Source of the DNA: Rhizophagus sp. LPA8_4_AMF
Taxonomy: Eukaryota; Glomeromycota; Glomeromycetes; Glomerales; Glomeraceae
Assembly: GCA_021464525.1 (NCBI GenBank)
Contig: JADRCO010001097.1
Location: forward strand, 1 to 22,593
Direction of reading: 5' to 3'
DNA length: 22,593 nucleotides
Positions 1 through 8,736 of this stretch are shown one piece after another (position 1 is the first letter of the stretch; each line of letters opens with the position of its first letter). The position numbers were made by a program, and so were the translations under genes. The notes beneath the pieces were generated by a model, which was not told where the DNA came from, made no database searches, and was given only the letters and a program-made list of their open reading frames with translations.

Positions 1-472
1 ATTTTTATATGATACCGTACATAGTTTTGATTTAATTAGTTGATGGAACACCCCAATGTGACATATAGAAGGTGACAAATAGTGTTCTTATAGTAACAGA
101 AAGTTGTAAATTTCTAACCCTAAACCACTTACCCTAACCTAAGGTTGGAGCCTCAACTGTTTTTTAAATAGCTGCGAAATTACGGCTATATTATATAATA
201 CTTCAGTAGAGTTTGCGAGTTGCGAGAGCTGTTGCGAGTTGCAATTAGTAGGACCTAATTGCGGCTACATCTCTACCCTAACTTAACCTTAAACTCCGCT
301 ACCAATATAATTTCATGAAAATATCAAATTATTAGTATTTAAAATGCCACATAAATAGATGGCTTTGTAAAATTCAGTGAAATTTCCTATAAGGAGAAAG
401 CTATTATTATTATCCTCTTTAGTCTCTACTCTAAATAATGATGGTGATAATACAGTAATAAAGATATTAAAT

Positions 473-566
473 GGTCCTACTGATCCGTCTCGGGGCGGTC
501 TTCAGAACGGACTGGGGTCTTTTTTTTATGGAGCAGTTGGACCGGTCTCGGGACCGATGTAGGTCC
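473..566. repeat. GC-richer repeat island bounded by short inverted ends
   Basis: This is a 94-bp island far richer in G and C than its surroundings. It is full of variants of GGTCC, CGGTCT and GGACCG. Its edges are GGTCCTAC (473-480) and GTAGGTCC (559-566), an inverted pair with 7 of 8 bases matching. The same vocabulary returns at 1183-1305, so both look like copies of one dispersed non-coding family. No coding content is supported. Confidence 0.5.
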
Positions 567-775
567 TCTACCTGTCTTTATATTAAAAATAATCTATTTA
601 CTAATAAATAAAATAATTTAACTAATTGTTAATGCACATCTTATAATAAAGACCGACCAGTTTTATAATTCAAATTGCTTTATTTAACTTGCACTTTATA
701 AACAGACATTATGCAATTTAACAAACATATACCCTTATATCAAACATATTAGATTAAGGTACATGTTGAAATTGT

Positions 776-1060
776 GTTCCGGTTTCTGAAATCTGAATCA
801 TCTGGTAATCCTACAAAAAAGAAAAGAAACTTTAATAACGTTTCTTAAAAGAAACACGAAAAATCCCCTTCTCCTGTTTCCCCTTTATCTCAATTCCAAA
901 GTCCGGTTCATAGTATTTATTTATCCGGTAACCCTACAACAAAAAAATGAAGAAACTTTTAGTAACGTTTCTTAAAAGAAAAGTCCTCCCCTAGTACCTT
1001 CTTACCTCAATTCCAAAGTCCGGTTCGTAGTATTTGTCCCGACACCCTACAAAAAAGAAA
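776..1060. repeat. tandem repeat, unit about 117 bp, about 2.4 copies
   Basis: CAATTCCAAAGTCCGGTTC occurs at 891 and 1008, 117 bp apart. The anchor CCTACAA with a following A-run occurs near 810, 933 and 1046. The word AACGTTTCTTAAAAGAAA recurs near 838 and 964. The copies differ by small indels and substitutions. Nothing suggests coding. Confidence 0.7.
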
Positions 1061-1182
1061 TGAAAGAAGAAAAAAACAAATAAAATAGGACTTTTTTTTT
1101 AATAACGAAATAAAAAAATAAATTTTAAAAAGAAAAGAAAAAAAATTTTTTAAAAAAATCGATAATAATTTTTTAAAAAAAA

Positions 1183-1305
1183 CAGTGACCGACGGTCTTT
1201 GGTCACGTGATAAAAGACCGGAAGACTGCGGTCCTACACTGAGACGGTCCGGTCCGTCTTTTTAGGATGTAAGACTGGTAAGACCGCAGTCTTTCAGGAC
1301 CGTTT
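1183..1305. repeat. GC-richer repeat island with 12-bp inverted repeat
   Basis: This is a second island of GGTC, GACC and CGGTCC words inside an A/T-run desert. AAGACTGCGGTC at 1222-1233 is the exact reverse complement of GACCGCAGTCTT at 1282-1293, so the island could fold into a 12-bp stem with a 48-base loop. It shares its word content with 473-566. It may be a fragment of a non-autonomous element. I see no target-site duplication. Confidence 0.5.
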
Positions 1306-1759
1306 AACCATCTTTAAGTAATAATGGTAAAATACTTCAGTAAGGTGAATTTTTTTGTCTTTAAATCGTCCCATATTTATTTATGAATTTATTCTTAACC
1401 GATCACCTAAACCTGATTACACCTATTACAGTATGCATTATTTTGTGTGCATGAGGAACTTAAAGAAATGACAATTTATTTTTATTTATTTTATTAACTA
1501 ATCTTCTTCCTTTTATGCTCTCAGCCCTCATGTGAAAATTATCTCACTCCTCTCACCATTACAACTTGGAATTATTTTAAAAATTCTTTGCCAGGCACTG
1601 AAAAAAAAAATGCTATATAAATTCCAAATTTTCTTTTGTTGAATATGAATGAATGAACTGAACGAATGATGATATATATATTTTCTTTTTGGATCCTCAG
1701 AAAATGATTACTTTTTGAGTTTTGACTGTTCTCCAACAGTATCGTTCGGGAGTTGAGAA

Positions 1760-1954
1760 TCACGAGAGATGAATCTTCATGGCTAAAATTATCTGAATTT
1801 TGAATTCTTGGATTTCAGAAGTATCCATCTGTTTACATAATTCTTTGTCCAATACGATTGTGTCAATCGAATACAAGCTTTATTGAGATTTGATCAAACC
1901 ACCAGCATGCGTCAACAGCAAAAAAACCAAAATTACTGTTAGAAAGGCGCCCAT
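1760..1954 (-). pseudogene. signal-peptide-like short frame with internal stop
   Basis: From an ATG at 1954 the minus strand reads a short N-terminus, MGAFLTVILVFLLLTHAGG, which looks like a secretion signal: a hydrophobic core followed by small residues. An in-frame TAA at 1882-1880 stops it after 24 codons. The same frame then stays open with plausible composition (including the words DKELCKQMDTSEIQEF) to a TGA at 1762-1760, giving 65 codons in all. A donor-like GTGGTT just after codon 17 and an AACAG acceptor-like site could splice out the stop, but then the protein would be very short. It could be a decayed small secreted protein, an intron-bearing gene or chance. I recognise no family. 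Confidence 0.25.
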
Positions 1955-3398
1955 TTAACTAGTATTGTTTTTGAAAATCATAGAATATTCAACATTTGAA
2001 ATTCAAAATAAATAAATAATGGTTGTTTCTCTCAGTTTCAGTTGGTGAATTTTTGTACTGAATGTTTCAGTAATGTAATTTACTTAACCGATTTACCGAT
2101 TATTATTTTATTTTTTTGCAGTTGAAATGATTTTTTTATTAAATTTTATAATTAATAGTTAAAAAAAAAAACTTTTTAAAAATGCGATTGTACGATAAAA
2201 AAAATTTTTTTTTTGTAATACGAATTTTCGCTTTCTTTGTTTTTAGAAGCGAATTCAACTTGCATTCACTTCTTTTCTAGAAACGGTCCTTTGTCTTATT
2301 CGGCTTTGGCGATATGGTATATTTTTGCTGCTTATTTTGATTGTTACATTTTGCTTGTTTTAACGAAATTTATTTTCTTATTTTTATTGGTGATACGGCT
2401 CAGTATAGTTTCTAATTAAAGCCGAAACCGAATAGATTGGTTTTGCCAAACTGAAACCGTACCGAACCCCGAGACTCTCTCAATCTTAATAATTTATACT
2501 AAAGCACCATCTTTCCGTTGTTGGTAACAAGACACCTTCCTTTATTGCGGAAGGCACGAAGATCGTCATGCATAAATCAAAGTGAAAAATCATAGTTACC
2601 TAAATAATCATAGTATGGTATTATGCATGCCATTTTAATCTGCAAATTACTCTCCACATTTATTATCGGCCGAGATTGTTCATGAAAAAGTAAATTTGGA
2701 AGTATTTATAGGACATTTTTTTTTTATGATACACGAGAGATATATTACGATTTTCGATTGCATATTATTGTTTGATAATTTTGAAAAATTATTATGAAAC
2801 AAATGATTCGAAAATGTTTATCACAATATGCACGAAAAAAGAGAAGCAAGGAGGGAATTCGTTCATTTGTTCCTATAATTTTATATTAGAATGTTATTTA
2901 TATTCATTATTATATGTTGAACATTTGTTATCCTTTTATGCATGAGTTTGAAACTACTAATCTTGTTAGCCATTGATATCCAATATGGTTAATTATTACC
3001 CTATAAATTTTAATCGGTTAATTTAATCGGCCATAATATTACTTAATAAATTTTGGAAACGTGTATTTATAATTAAAAAATTAATTAAAATCATTAATTT
3101 CGGTTTTATAGCAAAATTTCATAAGTTTTGACAAAATTTATGCCAAGGGGTTGCGTTGTGAAAACGTTACTGGTGAAAACGATCACGTCATCAAAATTTT
3201 ATTGGTTTTTTTGGCATCCTACAGTACAACAGTTTTGCCAATTTTCCAGTTGTTTTAAACTAAGTGCTTATAACACGGGATAATTGTGCGTTTTATAAAA
3301 AAAAAAAAGTTGCAATGTGATCGATCGATTATAGTTGTATTTGTTTAAGCCGAGCCTCGTACAATAATTTTTTTTCTTGATTTTATTATTCTTAAGTT
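1955..3398. other. gene-free AT-rich stretch
   Basis: I see no supportable gene, RNA gene or clear element. The frame at 2237-2419 is hydrophobic and T-rich but opens with TTG, not ATG, so I did not call it. Around 2420-2465 there are loose repeats of AAACCGAA/ACCGTACCGAACC. Poly-A and poly-T runs are frequent. Confidence 0.5.
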
Positions 3399-3690
3399 CT
3401 AAACCTTTCTCGATTCTAAGATGATTTCACTAAGTCTATTGCTTTCTTCGTTTGTTACATCACACTGCTCATTGAGCACCTTCATCTCTTCATTATACGT
3501 GGCTGTTTGTTTCTTCACTTGTTCAATATTCTTAAACAATGCCTCGTGTTCGTTTTCGACCATCATGTATTTTCAGATTCTAGATCTTATTTATGGCTTC
3601 GTTACGTTTTTTAATTTCAACCATTTCGCGTCGAAACTTGGCTAATTGCTCTTTACTCTCTAAAGTCCCTGAACGCGACTTACTCTTTCG
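3399..3690 (-). pseudogene. relic of a coiled-coil protein gene
   Basis: Two adjacent minus-strand fragments read as charged, heptad-like coiled coil. The first, 3690-3580, gives 36 residues (including SKEQLAKFRREMVEIKKRNE) and ends at a TAG. The second, 3566-3399, runs from ATG to stop for 55 residues (including NIEQVKKQTATYNEEMKVLN). The bases between them encode DLESENT in the third frame. One continuous coil therefore appears to have been broken by at least two small indels. I see no GT...AG pair that would join the pieces. It lies just downstream of gene C on the same strand. The original protein is not identifiable; an SMC-like or other coiled-coil scaffold is possible. Confidence 0.45.
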
Positions 3691-3863
3691 TTACCACAAT
3701 ATCTTATTATAGACGAAATCTTAATATGTACATTTATTATTTACATTTTTTAAAATATGTAAAATATGTTACATTACAAGATGAATTGTATTGCAAGTTA
3801 TATCCAACCTTTTCCAGTAAAATTATGTACTACGGGATTAATGCCATTATCTGGCAATGCTAA

Positions 3864-6322
3864 TCACCATCTAGCATCATCTGGTAATTCTAAATCATCA
3901 TCTAGATCTAAATTTTTCTCGGGAAGTAAACCTAGTGAATTTACGTCAAACATACAACGAATAGAATTATACAATTCTTCCAACATATCCAATAATTTCG
4001 TAAAAGAGGAAATACGTTCTTGTGGGTCTTGCTTCCAAGCTATAGTTTTTATAAATTAAAATTATATTTTTAAGTACATTCTACATCTCAACCTTTCATA
4101 AAAATATATAATGAAATTCTTTAAAGCATAATACTTACTCTCGTTTATAATATTTTCACACCCTTTTTGATAAATTTCAGGAGCTGAAGCTCCAAATAAA
4201 ATTCTTTCTCTATCACCATTAATAATATGATCTTTAATTTTTTCTACTTTCCAACCTTTATATGGAATTTTTTCAAAAATAAGTTCCCAAATTAACATAC
4301 CAAAACTAAAAATTTCACCCTGAGTTGTATATTGAGAATCAGTTAATTTTTCAGGAGCTATCCAACGCAATATATTTCCTGCTTCTTCTACCGAATGATC
4401 TGTAACATACTTATCACCAGAATAACGTGCTGACTCAAAATTATAAATTTTTGGTTCTAAACTTTCTGTCATTAAGATATTTTGACATTTCAGGTCATTA
4501 TGTAAAATACCATCCTCCTGTAAAAATGTAAGTCCACGACAGATTCCAAGTGCAATCCGGACCTTACAATGCCATGGGATATTTTTTTTTAAATAAAGTT
4601 GTCTTAAATTTCCAAGTTCAGCCCATTCAAAGATCATAACATTATGATTTTCAATTGTCGAAATACCGTAAAATCTTAGAATGTATTTACACTCAGACAA
4701 TTTCATTAAAATTTCAAGAAGTCTTTGTGATTTTGAACTCGTTTTAATTTCTTCTTTGTTAGTTGAGATGGATTTACAAGCTACTTCTTGTCCCTTATAA
4801 ATTTTTTTAACAACAAATTTACCACGCCGGTCATCAGGCTTTTCTATCTTAGGATTAGCTAAATCTTTTGAATCAATCTTATTTACACGAAGTAAAGTCT
4901 TTTTATATGTAAGTTTGGTGATTAATTGATCAAGAATTAAAGCAACTTCTCGAACATTTGGACGTTCATCTGATTCATAATTCCAACAGTCTAAATCAAT
5001 AAATCAATAAATCAATATATTAGACTTTATAATTAACTTGAAAAATCGATTGTATAATTAGACGTAGGTAGCTGATCTGTTTCTTGCTCGTAATCTTTAT
5101 CCAAAGATTGAAAAGCATTTTATCATCAAGCAAAATGTTGCAAGATGTAACGCTCTTGTCATTGGTGATAATTGAGATCTCATTACTGAGCGCAGTAGCT
5201 TATACCATCTAACAACAAATCTTTGTAATAAAAACATCAAATTTACCTGTATACAAATCACTGTATTCTACAGGGGTGCCATTGATAGTTTTTTCTCTTT
5301 CTCCATTTGTTATCTCTGAGCTTAACCTTACATCATAACTAATTTTATCAAATGGTTTACGTCCACTTGAAATTTGCCACATTATAACTCCAATACTATA
5401 TACGTCGGATTTCTTATCTAATTTGTAATTTTTGTTATCGAAGCGCATTGGGTCTATATATGGTATTACACCAATTATACTACTAGTTTCATTGGATATT
5501 TCATTAGATATTTGTTTCGATAAACCAAAATCCGCTAGCTTGATATTTTTTTGATGTATAAGTATATTATTTGCATGCTGTTAAATTAAAAAGAATTAAT
5601 TTCATTAGTTAAATTGCATAAAATAAAATCAATTACATATTATATATTACCAGATCACAATGAATGATATCGTTATCGTGCAAATGTGTCACAGCATTTG
5701 CCAATTGCAGAGCTAATCTAAATTTATCATTCCAATCAAGTTCATTAAAATGGTCGTTCAAATACGTATTTAGTGTGCCACTATCAGCATATTCTAATAC
5801 TAGACAATATTTATTCGTTTGATAAGCTGCACATATAAAAAGTAAATAATTATAAAAAGTTATTTCATGTAATAAAAGAATGAAAGAATTAATTAATTTG
5901 TCATACCGTCATCTATTTTTGTGTATCCGTAGAACCGTAGAATATTTTCGTGGTTAACAAGCATGTGTAATTTTAACTAAATCATTTTTCAAACTGAATT
6001 GTATTAGGATTTATATATTTATAATCGAAAACATAATTATAATTAATACCTCTCTAACGATAAGAGTTGTCCTGTCGTCATAAAAAGATTTCAAAGCAAA
6101 GATTTGATTTTTCCGAGTAGCACATGATACAATTCCGGAGGAACCTCTGCCTATTATTTGAATGGATTTGAAGTCTGAATAATCATATTTTTTGCCTATT
6201 GTTTCTAACCAATCGGTTGACAAATTTGTTTCCTTATGCTTTGAAAACTTTTTTGGCAACGTCTTCTTTAGCAAACACTTGCTAGATTTTATTTGTTTTT
6301 TAAAAGACTTGTAAAGTGTCAT
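3864..6322 (-). CDS. gene C: tandem TKL kinase plus MLKL-type pseudokinase
   Basis: I model six exons: 6322-6050, 5976-5907, 5826-5651, 5577-5247, 4990-4139 and 4039-3864. All introns are GT...AG and in phase, giving 625 residues. The first kinase looks catalytically complete: glycine loop GRGSSG (58-63), Lys78, alpha-C Glu91, HCDL (170-173), Asn177 and DFG (189-191). Its end ([10 protein letters not shown]) runs without a break in exon 5 into the pseudokinase seen in genes B and E. That domain keeps the VACK lysine (356), HND (447-449) and Asn454, but DFG is NFE (467-469) and there is no glycine loop. Unlike B and E it lacks the helical N-terminus. A stop comes just after LELPDDARW, where their Sel1-like repeats would begin, with decayed sequence beyond. 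Likely role: a cytoplasmic signalling kinase whose pseudokinase regulates or recruits. Intron 4 is long (256 bp) and contains ATTGATTT repeats. The exon joins are predicted from splice signals and paralogue alignment. Confidence 0.8.
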
Positions 6323-6369
6323 CTTCAGTTTTCAGATTAAGCGTTAAGTTTCATTTGAAAATTTTCGTA

Positions 6370-6377
6370 TATTTATA
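6370..6377 (-). promoter_or_regulatory. possible TATA-like box of gene C
   Basis: TATAAATA on the minus strand lies about 50 bases before the ATG at 6322. The leader just before the ATG, GAAAACTGAAG, closely matches GAAAAACTGAAGAA just before the ATG of gene D. This suggests the two genes share an ancestral 5' end. In DNA this AT-rich a TATA match alone is weak evidence. Confidence 0.25.
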
Positions 6378-6860
6378 GAAGACAACAACACGGAAATTAA
6401 ATTCCGATGATATAATAAGATTGCGTTTCAATTATTTATATGGAAATTTAAATACACATGATTTCACACGGAGTTTCCCAATAAAAGATCATGTGGTGCA
6501 TTATCATTTGTTCTACAATTCTTTTTAGAAAAATAACGTAATGTGTTTGTTTGTTTGGTACATTGGAAAAGTTCGTTGCATTAAACCGGAAATTGATCAG
6601 CAGCATGCTGAAAGTCTTTGACGTGATAACCTTCCAGTTGGAATGTGACCCCTATTTATTTACTAAAAACAATTAGGATCATCATATATTAGCAATAAAA
6701 AAAAAAAAATCCTATGTGACATAAAATAAATAAATAAATAAATAAATATTAGCAATAAAAATAATAAAAATGATCACTAAATGATCATCTAGTTTTTATT
6801 TAAATTACTAAAAGAATTTATATACAGTATAATAAAATTAAGATGATATTAAGTACTATA

Positions 6861-7030
6861 TACACAGTGATATTCGATATAATGGAACCATCCGTTCCAT
6901 TAGTAAAATTTGTCAAAAATCCGTTATATCGAGAAATCCGTTATATCGAGGGTAAATTAATTATAGATTATGATAATCCGTTCCAGACCCCGTTATATCA
7001 AGGTTCTGGTATATCAAATTTTGCTGTGTA
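6861..7030. mobile_element. short pogo/Tigger-like MITE
   Basis: The ends form imperfect terminal inverted repeats of about 27 bp, CACAGTGATATTCGATA... and its partner CACAGCAAAATTTGATA..., matching at about 20 of 27 positions. They are flanked by TA on both sides, as expected for a TA target duplication. Inside are two neighbouring copies of AATCCGTTATATCGAG and further CCGTTATATC words. At about 166 bp it is too small to encode a transposase, so it would be a non-autonomous element. Assignment to the pogo/Tigger group rests on the CAG-starting ends and TA target. Confidence 0.55.
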
Positions 7031-7610
7031 TATATAATTTAATGAAAATTGATTATAGAACAAATAAAAGAATCTAAAATTCTATCAGCAAATTGATAAG
7101 AAGAAGAAACTTGGGAATATATATGGCTATGTGAATATAATGAAAGTATTATTGGATTCGTTGAAGAAAGTTTAATAGACGAAGCAATATTTATATCAAT
7201 ACAAATTGATCTTATAATATTTATCACACAAAGATCCAAAACGAAAGCAGTTTAAGGGAAATATCAAGAGGGTTATAAATAGGAAGTAATCAATATAGAA
7301 AAGAGGAAAGTTGATCATTAATAGAAAGGTTTATATTTAAATATTTTGAGAATATAAATGGAATAAAAGATGTGATCAAGTATACAAGCTTGAAAAGAAA
7401 AGGTATCACAAAAGAAAATAAAAGAAAATTCAAAAGGATAGAAGGATGAATCGAAAGATAAGAAAAAGGAAAAAAAAAAAAATAGGTAAATATTTGGCGT
7501 TACACGTGGATTGAAAATATAATCAAGTAGGTACAGTATAGAAATTACAATTACAGTATGTATATTTTAGTATTGTATTTGTATAACTTAATATTTACAT
7601 ATTGCAAGTA

Positions 7611-8332
7611 GGACTTTTGGCCGGAGTCCATTTTGCAGGAAGTCCGAAACCCATTTCGCCGAAGCTATTTTGCCGAAGTGGAACTTCACTGAAGTGCCAT
7701 TTCATCGAATAGTCATTTCGCTGAGTGTAAATTTTGCCGAATGGACTTTACCGAAGGATTTTTTGCAGAACCAGATTTTTGGCGTTTCACCGAAAATGAT
7801 AGCGATCAACGTGCGCGATAAATATAAGTAAAAAATTTTTAAAGAACAAATTCTTTTTGAACTATTTTTATTTTAAAATACCTTCCTTCTAGAATACTAT
7901 CACTTTATCATTCAAGTAACCTATATTAAATGTTACATAATAAATAAACAACTTCAAATTTTCTTTTTTTTTAAAGCTGATGATCGTATAAATATATTAA
8001 TTTCTTCAAATTAATAAAGTTAATTGAAAAATTATTACAACACTGACAAATATAATTGAATAAAATGACTCTTGGAGAAAAAGCTTATCCTATTGCTTAC
8101 AAATATAATTCTAAATTCATATGAAAAAGAAAAATTAAAAATTTCACAATCATGACCATTTTCAACAAAACGTCCATTTGGCAAAATGGCTTCGGCAAAA
8201 TGGGATTCGGCAAAGTAGGTTTCGGCGAAATAGATAATTCAGGAAATGTCCATTCGGTAAAAATTTCTATTCAGTGAAATGTCCCTTTGGTGAAACCTCC
8301 TTTCGGCAAAGTGATTTCGATGAAACGTACCG
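7611..8332. mobile_element. foldback-like element of degenerate TTCGGC(A/G)AAATGG repeats
   Basis: The left arm (about 7618-7790) holds around ten copies of a 13-16 bp unit written as TTTCGCCGAAG or TTTTGCCGAAG. The right arm (about 8150-8325) holds about as many copies in the opposite orientation, such as TTCGGCAAAATGG and TTTCGGCGAAATAG. The centre is AT-rich with no supportable frame. Inverted arms made of short tandem units are the layout of foldback or MITE-like elements. No clean target-site duplication is visible, so the outer limits are approximate. Confidence 0.6.
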
Positions 8333-8736
8333 TATCCGCGAGTGAAATAGTGATGTGACGATCAAATACGAGAATTTATTACATAGTATATTACTACCCT
8401 AAAATAACTCGTGAATAGAAAGCTTCAGATAATTATAGATGGCTAAAGTGATAAGAAATAGTTTGGAGGACGTTCAAATTCATATACTAGTATAAAAAGG
8501 TATCGAAAACTACTTTATAAAATCCACGAATATGGTAAGATTACGATATGCTTTTAGAATAGGCGTCTAAGCTTATTAACAAAATTTAATAAACAGTCGT
8601 TTGTATCAATAGATTTATCTTTATTCTTGTTTATGACCAAAAAAATTGATGCCAAAATTATAGTCACGTGGTGAAAAGTAGTTTATTTGTGCAGAAAATA
8701 TAAAGTTTTTTAATATTCTTTATAATGTATACAGTC

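Larger units (their letters stand above)
1..1759. other. gene-free, repeat-bearing left flank
   Basis: I see no supportable gene here. The stretch is AT-rich, with long A and T runs around 1081-1180, and carries the repeat islands and tandem repeat listed separately. Positions 210-261 hold short variants of GCGAGTTGCGA and an 8-bp inverted pair, GCAATTAG and CTAATTGC, around a 6-base loop (240-261). The open frames present lack ATG starts or look like chance products of AT-rich DNA. Confidence 0.6.
6323..8736. other. intergenic region with two small mobile elements
   Basis: No intact gene is supported between the start of gene C and the 3' end of gene B. The region holds an AAAT microsatellite at about 6724-6747, the MITE at 6861-7030 and the foldback-like element at 7611-8332. 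A 51-residue plus-strand frame at 7100-7255 (with words TWEYIWLCEYNESIIGF) has coding-like composition but no ATG and no recognised relatives. It may be a gene fragment. Confidence 0.5.

Noticed and set aside
110-150. Telomere-like CCCTAA words.
   Set aside because: There are only a few irregular CCTAA words and no tandem TTAGGG array.
776-1060. A CRISPR array.
   Set aside because: The repeat unit is about 117 bp with no short identical repeats and unique spacers, and the genome is eukaryotic.
2237-2419. A plus-strand hydrophobic 60-residue frame as a membrane protein.
   Set aside because: It opens at TTG, and its hydrophobicity follows from T-rich codons.
3421-4059. Plus-strand frames at 3421-3645 and 3766-4059.
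   Set aside because: They are antisense shadows of the coiled-coil relic and of the last exon of gene C, and their composition is poor.
7039-7239. A minus-strand 66-residue frame.
   Set aside because: It is low-complexity Ile/Ser-rich and antisense to a more coding-like plus-strand fragment. No homologue is recognised.
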